Source: Takakia lepidozioides
Lineage: Eukaryota; Streptophyta; Takakiopsida; Takakiales; Takakiaceae
Assembly (NCBI GenBank): GCA_030704615.1
Contig: CM060734.1
Span: 46,576,042 to 46,640,041, forward strand
Direction: 5' to 3'
Length of the DNA: 64,000 nucleotides
How positions within the stretch are numbered: the stretch's first letter is position 1; each line of letters begins with the position of its first letter. Below, in pieces: positions 35,201-47,300 of the stretch. Position numbers and translations under genes: made by a program. The notes beneath the pieces are model-generated. The model searched no databases, was not told the DNA's origin, and worked only from the letters and a program-made list of their open reading frames with translations.

Positions 35201-37923
35201 CCCTTGGGTCATCTGAGCCTCCAGTGGACATATCGAATTTCTAAGTTTCAATAGTTTTTATTCTTGGCTCTGGTTTTGTTGCCTCTCTCATGTTTTCTTC
35301 CATTTTGTCCCATAAGCTCTATGAGCTTTCCGCGGACATTATAAAGCACCATTTCATTTCATTTCTCTCTCTCTCACTCAAGACTATGGCAAACAATGTG
35401 TTATGAGTACATTCTCTCTCACTCAAGCTTATCAGAGGGGATCTGTGACAGCCCGATGTGCAATGGCAATGGAGACCAAGGAGCCAGCTCACACTAAAGA
35501 ATTAATTCTATAGAATTAATTCATAATTCTAAAGATATATGCCTCGTCATCAGAGATAAACACATCATCATGCTTTCCTACCTCTTGGTTAAGTTTTCAT
35601 CCCTACTAAGGGCAAGTTCAGAGTTGGTTCTCCCATTTTACGGACTGAGACAGAAGATACCTTGTGCGGTAGCATTTACCCAATGTATATGAGACGCACA
35701 GTGGAGACAGAACATCATTTCTTCTTCTTCTGCCCTGCCTACTATGAGATACTGGTGTTATCTTAGATATTCCTTGTGCCAGGCAGAGGCCCTCAACGAT
35801 GATGACTTAAAATGCTTATTGTTGAACGTTTTTGTTCTTTGGTCTGTGGTTCAATTGAGTTGTTTTGCTGTGTCCCGTGGGCCCCCAAGGCCTGTTGTAG
35901 ACATAAGAACTTTCATTCTTCTATCTTTATCTGACTTCTGCATGTAGATTGTGTGTTTTTAGGGAAAGAATGGGCAGGGGGGCAGACCGAGAGCGTGTTT
36001 CATTTCTCACTCAATTACTCTTCCTCTTGCTTTCTCTCTCTCAGTCCCTCTCCTTTGTCCCTCCTTGGCCTTGCCGCTGGTACTATGCTGATGTGGTCGC
36101 TTCACTTACAGTGGCCCAACTTCTTTTTCATCGTGCAGTTATGGTGCATTCTGCGGCACCTGGGATGTGATTGAAGCACTAACAACGTTGGGCTTCACGT
36201 CCCAGCAGGTCTCACCCTGCATCCCTTTCCTTCTGGGACGCTTACAGTTTCTTTGAAGCACTGCCTATACTTGCATGACTCTGGCAGACTCATATCTCTA
36301 TCCTCGGATGTAATGGGCATGCTGCCCCTGATAGCCTGAAGAAAAGTACAAGATTGTATTCAACCGTTTTTCTAACTGTCTCTGCACATGGGAACAGGCT
36401 AGTCGGAGAAAGTATTTCAGGGAGCAATTGATCGAAGCCATGCTGATCTTAGAGGCTGGCCATGGGCCAGGAGGCAGCAATCAATTGCGTGGATCATGGG
36501 CTGGAGCCATGGGTCAATGCCAATTTATGCCCTCCAGCTTTCGTAATTACGCTGTAGACCATGATGGAGATGGTTGCAAAGGTAGGACTGAAACTCTGGC
36601 TCTCTTGCTTCCATGTAATCTTTACAGAGTTCAAGTACTGCCATGCTTATCTGTATGCAGTGTAAAAGTATCTGACATTACTATTCAAAGTTAAGTAGAT
36701 CTGTTTCTAGCGCTGTTCAATAGTAGCTGCACCTACTGCCTTCTACCTCCTCTTAGTTGCTTGTGGCCTCTCATGTTCGACAGATATCTGGGAGTCACAA
36801 GCAGATGTTTTAGCGTCCATGGCCAATTATTTGAAGGAGCATGGATGGAAAGATGGAGCCCCCATTCTTCAGAAGGTAGTATTTTGCCTATATAAGAGAG
36901 TAAAAACAGGATCGTGACAACCTTTCAGCTGGGTTGTGTGTTATTCTTCTTTGCTGACACACTAGGAAATTTTCTCTAAAATATGCAGAACAATGCATCA
37001 GAAAAAGAATGTTTGTATGGGAAATTGTAAAACTGGTCTCAAAAGCATAGTTCCTAGAAGAGAGTATGTCCAGGAAAATGTGTGAGAACTTGGAGATCTT
37101 CAAGTAAGAGTGCAGTGTAGGAGCTGTAAGCAGGCACCACAGTGCTAAGGCAGGTGATCTTATGTGGCCCCATGTTAACCCTTAAACGCACTGCAGTAGT
37201 CCCAGCATGTAATCTGGATCAGAAATTAAGTTAGAAAAATATAAAAAATCGGAGATTTAGTTAGAATATGGTTATATGAACAAATTCTGTTTATGCAGTT
37301 TTCAGTATTGTGCTGTGTCTTTCCTGCAGGCAAAAATTGATAATGATCAGAATCAAGTGTGGTTACTGGTGATATTCATGAGTTTCATCTGTGGTCATGT
37401 GCTACTACCAGGGGGCACTTGTGCAATTCATCATACCATCGCATTATTTGAATATTTGTATGGTTGTATTTCTGCAGGTTCGTATGAAAAAGAAAGTGGA
37501 CAAGTCCTTGATTGGGATACAAGTGATGAAAAGTGTAATGGATTGGCAGAGCAACCATGGTGTTTGTGTGGAGCCTGGGGATGCTTCCATTCCTCCAGAG
37601 GCGATGACAAGCTTGGTATCCACAAACCCACCTTCTCTCAGCCCACTATGTTGTATGAGCAAACACATCCTTTGTGCTTGAATGACTTGTCTTCTATGTC
37701 ATAGTAAGTTCAGTGGCACTCAGAATCCTCTATCCGTATATTGTGCCAGGTGACTCCAGGTGGGCCAAAGGGCAAGGTCTATTTTGTGTGCCACAATTTC
37801 AAGGTACTCTTGCGTTACAATTCTGCTATGCTTTATGCTCTCTCTGTCTGTGAATTGGCCCAGCAAATTCAAAGTAGAGCAGGCTCAATCTCAGCTTGCC
37901 CAGTGGACCAGTCGGTGGCTTGA
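32227..37923 (+). CDS. Bacterial-type lytic murein transglycosylase (MltB-like, SLT_2/GH103 fold)
   Basis: Nine exons join in frame: 32227-33057, 33621-33722, 34016-34227, 34546-34677, 36139-36208, 36398-36581, 36784-36875, 37478-37615 and 37750-37923, giving 644 residues. Bacterial homologues cut peptidoglycan glycan strands to 1,6-anhydromuropeptides. Residues 1-310 form a plant-specific N-terminal extension with a membrane segment at about 186-205 (WVAFLLFAGVVATFMW). The catalytic region starts at about 320: DFAKWIEGVRVDALYRGVSE, YGVPAPVLVAVWGIESSYGA with the family's catalytic Glu, then GTWDVIEALTTLGF, GSWAGAMGQCQFMPSSF, YAVDHDGDGCKDIW and NYLKEHGW. The C terminus matches the GPKGKVYFVCHNFKVLLRYN block. 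Eight spliceosomal introns exclude bacterial contamination. A role in plastid peptidoglycan, or against microbes, is inference. Confidence 0.9.
35305..35420 (+). mobile_element. LINE family B and family A 3' ends inside a transglycosylase intron
   Basis: The B signature (AAGCTCTATGAGCTTTCCGC then ATTATAAAGCACC) ends in a TTTCA repeat at about 35370. It is followed by the A signature (CAAACAATGTGTTATGAGTA) at about 35393-35412. Both are 5'-truncated plus-strand relics in the 1.46-kb fourth intron. Confidence 0.7.
35499..35522. repeat. 24-bp perfect palindrome
   Basis: GAATTAATTCTATAG is followed by the complement, making a perfect AT-rich palindrome in the fourth intron of the transglycosylase gene. 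No factor site was recognised. Confidence 0.8.
35690..35765 (+). mobile_element. LINE family B coding relic
   Basis: The frame reads [18 protein letters not shown], the family B zinc-binding tail, and then stops. It lies in the fourth transglycosylase intron. Confidence 0.65.
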
Positions 37924-38325
37924 ACAACTGATATCTGGCCCTTTGGAAGGATAGGTTAAGATGATATCACATTTGATTGCATTCACATGGTATTGGCCAT
38001 TCTGTTATTACTTTGTCTCCTGTCTGGTCATGCAAAGAGTGTACATCAAGTGGGATGTGCATGATAGAGATAGGAACAGGGTGTGCCGAATGGCGTAGTG
38101 TCCATACTAGGAGCTTAAATAACACGATTTGACCATTTTTCACATGCATTTAATTGTACCTCTCATCATTTCTGCTCAAAGGTTATGATACAAGTAAATG
38201 AGTTTTAAAAGGAACCCTTTTTTTGGTGCTCCTGGTCACTGAGTAAATCACACAAGCAACCAAGTAGTGTATAGGTGGGCTCAGTTTTTGTTCCGTAGAT
38301 TTTGAAAAAATAAAAACAGCTGGAC
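37924..38325. other. Convergent 3' ends of transglycosylase (+) and CLC (-)
   Basis: Only 402 bp separate the two stop codons, so both 3' untranslated regions end here and may overlap. No other fe­ature was seen. Confidence 0.5.
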
Positions 38326-41300
38326 TCATGGCAACGAAAAGAGTACGTCTCTGGTGGTTGTAACACTGAAAGATCTACCAAAGGATCTACTGTATTCTGC
38401 TTCCATTGTTTCCCTAGTTTTGCCTGTGTCAGCAGCCTCCAGGCTTATCAGAGCTTGGGCGAGATCTCTCCTTGTTATCATACCTATTACCCTGCAAGCA
38501 TCCAACAGAATTCGCAACAATATTCAGGGAGCAGTACTCCTTTCCATACTTGAAGTATAGGGCACAGATGAACATTCCCAAATATGTGATAACTTTGTCC
38601 ATCCCCTGACCTGCATATGAACCTCAGCCTGAACTTTCCTAATTTTGGCATTCCCATTTAAAGCTGTGAAACATCACCTATGAAGAGAAAATGCTCAAAA
38701 CCCTCACAAATCAGTAAAAAGGTTCATGAGGTACCTATTACTGCAGTTTGTGACACACAGATGCCTGAGGCCCAATGTGCGAAATATCATGTAAACACGC
38801 TCTGCTGAGCACTCTGCACGAACCTGCAGAGGGAGGATGCTAGGCATAAGCCTCCATCAGCAAAATAAAAAATTTGATGCAGAAGAGGAGAGGTGAAGAG
38901 AACTGTACATGACTGCACATTTGAGAGACACTGACTCCTACAACCTTATGGCTTTACATTTGACACAGCCTTTGAAAGCTATCACTATGGGGGGGGGGGG
39001 CGGTGTAGAGGAGAAACTGATCTGTGACATGAAACTGTCTAGAATGGGATAGTCAAATTGACACCATCACATAGCAACACAAACCGTAAGGGGAGCACGA
39101 TTCATCCAAGGCCGGAGATCCAAGGCCAGTTCCATTGGCCATGTAATACCATCTTCTGACTGATTATCCTCCCCATTCGCAACTGTGGATTCCTGCAAAC
39201 AACCCAGAGTGTCATTTGGGATAATGAAGATTCTGCAAAACCCAGAAAGTACAGATGTTCCTTGCCTGGTTTATCCTTTTTGATTGTTTCCCCCTGCAAA
39301 AAAAACTGGAGGGCATATCAAAGTCATCTGTGGAGTTGCGGTGGTCCACTGGTCAAAGATATAGCAACCCTCCCAACTGTTTGCCCTCTTATTGTGCCTG
39401 ATGGTCACCCAACTGAGACAGTTCAAGCAGTTCTCTAAACTTAATTTTCCCAGGAGAAACCAGCCATAGGGCGAGTTCAACCTGAGATCTCATTACTTCT
39501 ACCTGCTTACGCCAATGTATTCTCCACTAGAAAAACCCATTGCTTGTTCAATGGAAGGGATCTAGTATTTTTGGTTGCTAGTGTTCCGATATTCAAGCTA
39601 AAAATCTTGAATTGCCTTGACTAACCTTCATTCTAACTTCACACATTTCTATGCCACTTGCATGTAGGAGGTTCAAAATCCACCAAGTATGCACAATTTA
39701 GGCTGAGAGATGAGAAAGTATCATGCAAACCTAAACTTACTTGATTCCAAGGCCCTCCTGTCAGGTCTGTTATAGGCTGCTACATCCACTTCTTTTTCAC
39801 AAGATTTCCTGACTAATACGGCGATTATTGTCATCCATCAATTCTTCACATAGTCCGACTCCTCTGAATCATGTGGAGTTCGGTGCCCCACTCCCTTCAA
39901 ACTCGATAAATTCTCTCTTTCTTCCTTATGAATCCGGTTTGCAGGGTCCTTCATCAGGATAAAAAAGGCCATTCTTATTCTCAATGGCTTATTGTCATTT
40001 CATTTCATTTCATTCTCAATGGCTGGCATCAAGGGTGGGAGTCGATGGATAAGGAATTTTTAACATACCTGTAATACCTCGGTGAGTTCCAATTCATCTA
40101 TAGCTTCCGGCAGGGAGGACAAATACCGACGGTGTGGGTTATGCGAATGGTGATATACTCGCATGGCATTCTCAAGATCATGTTGTTCCTTTGTAACGCG
40201 CTGACTGTGGGGAAGACGTCGTGGGAGAATCGGTGAGTGCAAGGCTTCTGACTCAACCTCAATGAAGGCACGCTGCTCTAGGAGAAGCATGAGCTGGTGT
40301 CTCAAAATTAATCCGGCAAGTTGTCTGTCTGGACTTGAATCCAGGGAAGTGTACCGAATTACTGGGAACCCATTGTGGCGGGTTTCATGAAGGACTTTGA
40401 CAACCTCAGCTACTGCAACAATCTGCAGTATTTGCACAAGAAATAAGCATTGTTTTGACACAGGTGATTAGGTTTATTAACAGAGTCAATCACAAGCAAG
40501 TGAAACAGGTCGGTTTCTACCATCTTGTAACATTGCCTAATTGATGTGTCACAACAATCAAGAGAAAAATGAAACGAAATACTTCATTTCATTTCATTCT
40601 TATAGCATAATAAATTCAGGTGCTCCAGATTTAAGTGAACTTTATACCTCATCAAAACAGATCACGTTTGGAGCCATTACTTCGGCTGCAGTTATTGCAA
40701 ACAGCTTCTTTGGAGGCTCGCTTCGCAGAAAGTAAATTTCTCCTGCAAGATAAGACCATGCACAAGAAGCTCAACACTTGATTGAGAGATGACTGAGTAA
40801 ATGAAATGATTCTTTATAATGTCAACGGAAAGCTCAAAGAGCTTAAAAAGGAAATGAAACGAAATGAAATGGTACTTTATAACGTCTGTGGAAAGCTCAA
40901 AGAGCTTAGGGACAAGAGGAAGCAAAGAAACAAGAATGAACGAGGGGCCCACAAGCAGCCAAGAACAACTATTGCTCAAGGGATTCTAAGAGTCAGCGCC
41001 TCATGCAGGTAAGGTCCTAAGCAATTTCTGATCCTCGTAATGGAAGAGATCCGTGAGAGATTGGGTATCCTGGAATGGACAGTTGAATCTCCCACAGATG
41101 TAGTAGAAAGGCCAGTGAAAGAAGAAACAATCTTCACTGTCGATTTTCCTGTTGTTCCAAGCGCAAGCAGGCATAGGCAGTTCTCACGTTTCAGGTTTTC
41201 CCACCTACCAGTCGCTATCTGCAGACTGGGGGAGCCCACCCTGAACCTCCCCAATACCCTCAGAAGAGAGGGAGATAGAACTGCAGACAGGTAACTGGGC

Positions 41301-44300
41301 CGCAAGATTCTATCATCACAGAGAACTAAGACTGTCTCCCCATAGAACTGCAGTGATGTTGTTAAACAGTAACTTTATAACTCCACACAAGGCCCCATGT
41401 GATAGGTTAGAACAAAGTCGAAAATAAATTTATTCAATCTGCGGAGGCCCAAAGGACCTATCCAAAAACACAGTAGAACCACAGAACTAAGCAACAAATC
41501 ACAGTCCACATATTGTACACGAAGCTCAGAGAGGCTGAGAATATGGTTTCGTTTACTCTGCAAGTTCTTACAGTTCATCTGGTGTCTTTTACCCCGAAAT
41601 AGAGACAAATACGATCTCATAAAGCATAGTCAGTACGATTCAATGAAAACATTTGCACTTCATAGACACTCAACACATAGATATTTGATGAGATCTTAGG
41701 TCTGAGCCCCTAGATATGCACTAACATTTCCTAAGAGTTCTTTACCACTACATTCCAGACCAAGGAGTAGCCTGTCAAAGTGAAGGAAGGGAAAATAGGC
41801 TAAGCACTACATGTTGCATAAATAACCACATCGCCTTCACTACAATGTTAGAATATGATGGGAGGAAGACAAACAATAGATTCTAAGTGACAAAAAATAC
41901 CCTACCCAAGCGTTCCAGGTCAGCTTCGTATGCGCCAGCTGGATGAATATACTGGGCCACCCAATTGGAAAGAACAATGGCCAGTATGACTGGCAACATA
42001 AAGTCAATGCCCCCTGTTCCCTCCACCATGATTACCACCTGCATGCATTGACAAACATAAAGACTACAACATATCCAAACCGAAACCTACCCCTCTTGTC
42101 CTCTCTTCTCCCTACCTTTGAAAGTCAATCTTTAATTCAACAGGTGAATTTGTAGTGCATACCAAAGAGATGGATGTCCGAAACACGCCACCCAGCATGG
42201 CTGTTGCACCCACCAGTGCATGGAGTCCTGGCTGCACATTGCCACTGAGAATCAAAGCACCAGACAAATTGAAGTTCTTAGTTCTCCATGGTGCAAGAAA
42301 ACTTTTCAGCATTTGAAGGTCAACAAATCCAATGTCACAATAAAGACCATAATATCAACCTGTACCAACAGGATTCTTAGGGAGAAAGGAAATGAAATGA
42401 AATAGAATAAAAATTAACATTATGGGACCACAAGAGGGTCCCACATGAGATGTAGTTAGATGTAATTACAGGAAAAGCTAACAATGATGCGAGCTCAAAA
42501 AACATGCAACACAATATATCAGTCCCTGGTCATATAGTATGGGCCTGAGTTACTCAAAGAGGGAGTAGCAACGTAATACCAGCCTACGTTCCTAACTACA
42601 AGAGAAGAGAAGTTGCAGGACTTACTCTGGGAAAGAGCACTCAAATATTCGACCAATAAATGCCCCAAAGGATGCACCTGCCTGGTACATTAAATAATGG
42701 CATAATCCCACTTTAACAGAAAACAAATGAGCATATTCATATGGAATTTTCAGCGACCTACTTGCAAGCAATTGCATGCTGAGATAAATGGCACTCATCA
42801 CAACGATTTAATTGTTGTTGATACTACCTGTCCAGTTTTCACAGGTTTTCTGATGCCTTCACATGTGTTACAGTGAAATTCACTTCCTACAGATTGAAAG
42901 ACACTCACCATGATAGATGGCATAAAAATGCCCCCGGGAGTGGCAATGCCATAGGCAAGGATAAAAAGTAACAAGAAGGACCCTGAATGAATCCCCATAC
43001 TTCTCAATGTGAAAGGTGCTACCACACCCTTTTCCCATGCCAGCAACTGCTCAATTGTCTGCTTCCAAGAGATGGATATTCAGCCAGCCATCCAAGTCAA
43101 TTTCTAGCATAAAGAACAAAAAGTGATCTGTCCACTCCCCTTTCAAAACTCTTCTAATCTCAATCTCCATACAGAGCGTGGGTTCAAAGTTTGATCTTCA
43201 ACAATGCCTAAATACAGCAACACAAAAAATTCCAGTCCAAATTTTCAAAGAATATGCTTAGAGAAGCTAGACACTTGTCGTAGGTTGCATATAACAGCTT
43301 TGATCGTAAGCCTCTACGTGGGGCTACTGTGTCTTCCCATTCAAAGACTCTAATATTTTGGATCACAAAAGGCTGAATATAGTAACAAGGACAAATGACT
43401 GTTGGGATGTGAAATGTTACCTGATGGGGTACAGAGAAGAACAAGGTTGCCAAGTCATTGTAGTAGCCTACCCCAGTTGCAGGGTCCACTTCAGGACACG
43501 TGTATCGGAACCAATAGTCGTTATCATTTTGGCTGCAGCATAAACAGTTTGCCTTCAAAGGAGATACAACTACATTTTTCTGCACCTTTCTGTCCTCAAT
43601 AAAGGAGGGATATGTACACATTGACAGTTGTTCCCCACAGGCAGGAAAATCTCGGTAACTCTCCTAAGACCCGTTACAAATTTCAACCCACTGTGATTTA
43701 GAAGTTCAGCCCAGGGTTGCTTGGTGAGGATTAACCCCTTGGGACAGAGAAACGTGGCTGAATCTCTTTGGCAGCTGACTTCCCTTGCTTCGTTCTATTG
43801 GGCTTTGGTAATTTTCGTAGGACCACTCATTAAATGGGCAGCCCCTCCCGCCCTCCTCTGCTTTGATTGATTCTCTCGGTAAATTGTTCCGGGCATTATT
43901 GGAATTTTTCTGAAGCGATTTCCTTCTTTCTTTTGTCTCTTCCTTTAAAAGACAGTGTGTGGCAATGTCTCAGCAGCAGATAAAAGAAAGCAGAAGGAAA
44001 GGAGAGGTCTAACGTCCACAGGAAGCTCAAAGAGCTTATGGAAAAAAGACACAAGGAGGTGGGGCCTGAGCAAGCAGCCCAAAAACAACTTCTGTTCAAG
44101 GGATTGTATAAGAGTCAACGCCGCATGCAGATGTGCTGCTAAGCATTTCTGATCCTCGTAATGGAGACCTCCTTGAGAGATTGGGTATCTCGGAATAGAC
44201 AATAGAATTTCCCACAGATCTCAAAGTAGAGAGGACAGTGAAAGAAGAAATGAAATGGTGCTTCATAACCTACGCAGAAAGCTCAAAGAGCTTATGGGAC

Positions 44301-47300
44301 AAGAGGAAACAAGAAACAAGAAAGAGGAGATGGGCCACAAGCAGCCCAAAAGAAACTATTGCTCAAGGTAGTCTAAGAGAAAGAAGGAAAGAGCAACTTC
44401 TATAACGTCCATGGACAGCTCAAAGAAGAGAGAAGAAAAGCAAATCTGGTACGTTCAGGGGGTGCCAAAGGGCCCAAAGGACACAAATAGAACAACTCAT
44501 TACAACCAGAGAGCTTCACCTGGACTCACCCTTCTTGGATGTGCAGACACTGGCCAAAGAAGTGGGGAAGTGTAAATATGACAGCCACTGAGATAAATGT
44601 AATAAGGCATGCCTCCACTAACCTGCATACAGTCCCCAGGACCAGTTAACAACAGTAAGTTCAAGCCTACGAACCTCAGTGGGGCTTCCTGAATGGCTTA
44701 AGAGTTGATTTCAAGACACATGCCTTTTTTCAGTATCCTCTCTTGTTCTCTCTCACATTCGTACCAAAAGCTTATTGGGTGTTCCGTGACATGGTCAAGT
44801 TTCATCCTTCACTACTAAACCATGTGAGTAATCATCTTATTAATCAAGCTTAGAGCTTTTCATGGAGACCTTTCTTTGGACATTATAAAGTAAGTACCTA
44901 CTCTCTTTGTCCTACTTCCCTGTCCACAGGAAGCTCAAAGTGCCCAATTCTGGTAAGCTGCCAGGCACTGAGAAATGACATCCATTGGTAAGGAGACGGC
45001 CATAACTTGTGAGATGGTGGAGAAAGGAAGAATCTCTTAGATGGTGGTCGCATGCCTAATACCATTCTATTTCCTGGAAGAAAACTGTCCTGTTAAACAA
45101 GCCAAAACTGTCCTGTTAAACAAGCCAAGTCCTGGCGGGAAAGGGTAGAGGTTTCAAGTACCTGAACATTAGGCAGGAAGAACTAACCCTGCTAGATGAA
45201 GCTGACTTCAAGGCTGAAGTGTCTAAGGCCATGTCGGAAGCACGAAGAATGTCCAAACAAAATGTCCAAACTTGTTTCCAGTTTGTGACATGGGTGAGGA
45301 CCTTAAGGATGATCTGAAGGGCCTACCTACCCTTGGCACTAGACTGAAATTTAAACTCAGGACGAGGAATCTTCCTAAAAGATGAAGAGAGATTGTCAAT
45401 GCCTAATGTGCGGGTGGCCTGAAGGCAATATCCATTTTCTGATAGTGTCCGGGGTCTTCAGGAAATCAAGAACATAGTCGCTTCACCTCTGTTCACCAAA
45501 ATCTCAGGGCTGAGCCCTAAAGCCCTGGCCCTGGGCAGCTCACACACAGCAGATTATGAAGGGCTTCTGAGAGGAAATCTGGAAAGCCCGAACTCATTGT
45601 GAGCCCCTCCCAATCGTAGTGTCTGTTCCCTCTTGTACTGTCCAAATTGTGTGCGGGGGGGGTCCATGGCCACAAGGCTATGGCAAACAACATCTTATGA
45701 GTACATTCTCTATCCCTCTCTCTGTACATATATATATTTCTGGGCAGCTCAACTAATTGCTTACATCAAGGTACGTCCCACTACCGGAGTGAGCCCCTCA
45801 CAAAGGTAGTGTCTGTTCCCTCTTGTTCCGCCCAAATTGGGCGCAGGGTCTATGGCCACAAGGCTACGGAAAACAACGTCTTATCAGTACATTCTGTACA
45901 CATACACTAGAAATTTACGCCCAACCAGCCACATTTTAGAGTAGAGAGGGCGTGTGAAGTGGTTCTGGACTAAAGCGAGACTGCAAGAGCAGAAAAGAGC
46001 AAACCTGAGAAGCCTGTAACCTGATAGTGGCCTGAATTGAGCCAGCCAGCCATGAGCGGTGTTCAGAAATGCACCAAGCATGCCTGCACCTGCGCTCGTT
46101 ACCACAAATAGTGGCACATCCTGTAGGTCAAAATTTTGCTGCAGGTTTTCACCAGAACCTTTGTCAGCTACTGTAGACTGTCAAAGCTGATGCGTATAAA
46201 AAATGCCAGGCATATCACCAACAGCTAATTTCCTGCATATTGTTTCCTGGAGTGTAAGAATATATTTGGGAGTACTATGTACACAATATCCAGAGATACA
46301 TTGTTCAGTATACAGATCTTCCAAATCTAATATTTCCCTCCTTCAAAAGGGTCATTTTGTAGAGTATCTTAATACATTGTCGTCAGAGCTGAGAATGCAT
46401 TCACGTACATTTTAGCTAGTGAGTTACAAAGTATACCTGAAGTCCATGGAAGGAAATGTTTCCTGGCAATGACAGAGAGAACTCCCTGTCTCACAGCAAA
46501 GCAAAAGGGCAAGCAGAATCTTTTGGTTAGACATTACTACAGGCAGGCTGTTAAAAACTGTATGAACTGCCTTCTGGATTCTTTTAAGATTTGGCAACAG
46601 CATGGCAACACCAAACACCTTCTTCTCCTTGAGGCAGCCTTGGACAGTCTTGCACCCTCCATGCAAGTCATTGATAGTTACATGTGTTTTTATCTGGGTC
46701 TTCTTTGGTTTCAGCAACTCATCTTGTAGCCTCGCAAGGTTTAGGACCGCCTATGTCCCAGCTTGCACAGGGCGCGACCAGGAAATTGAAACTGAAGAAC
46801 ACTTCTTCTTCTATTGCCCTCTATACTATGAGATCCGCATGAGATTCCTTTGTCTATTCCGTGGAACCCAATCTCTCACTGAAGTCTTTCACTATGAAGA
46901 TCAGAAATGCTTGGCAGCTTACTGCAGAGGCATTCACCCTTAGACAGTCACTCGAACAATAGGTCTTATCTCTATCTCTGGTTTCCTGTTTTCTCTCTCA
47001 TGTTTGCCATAAGCTCTATGAGCTTTCCACGGACGTTATAAAGCACCATTTCATTTCATTTCTTTGCAATAAACTGTCTACTAGCTTCCTTGCAGAATAG
47101 GCAATAACCCCAGTCAAACTTTCTAAGGAAACACCTCCAACATGTCAGCAACACAATAATTGGCCCAAATAGGATCAGGAATCACAGAAAACTTTCTTAC
47201 GTTATGTAGACAATTGCTTTAATGAATTTCCATTGTTCTATACGCACCGGTTATGAAGCCAAGATAAAACCAGTATGGCACACAATGTGCATAGCAATGA

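Noticed and set aside
32227-37923. Bacterial contamination as the source of the transglycosylase
   Set aside because: The coding sequence is split by eight GT-AG introns carrying the same LINE families as neighbouring plant genes.
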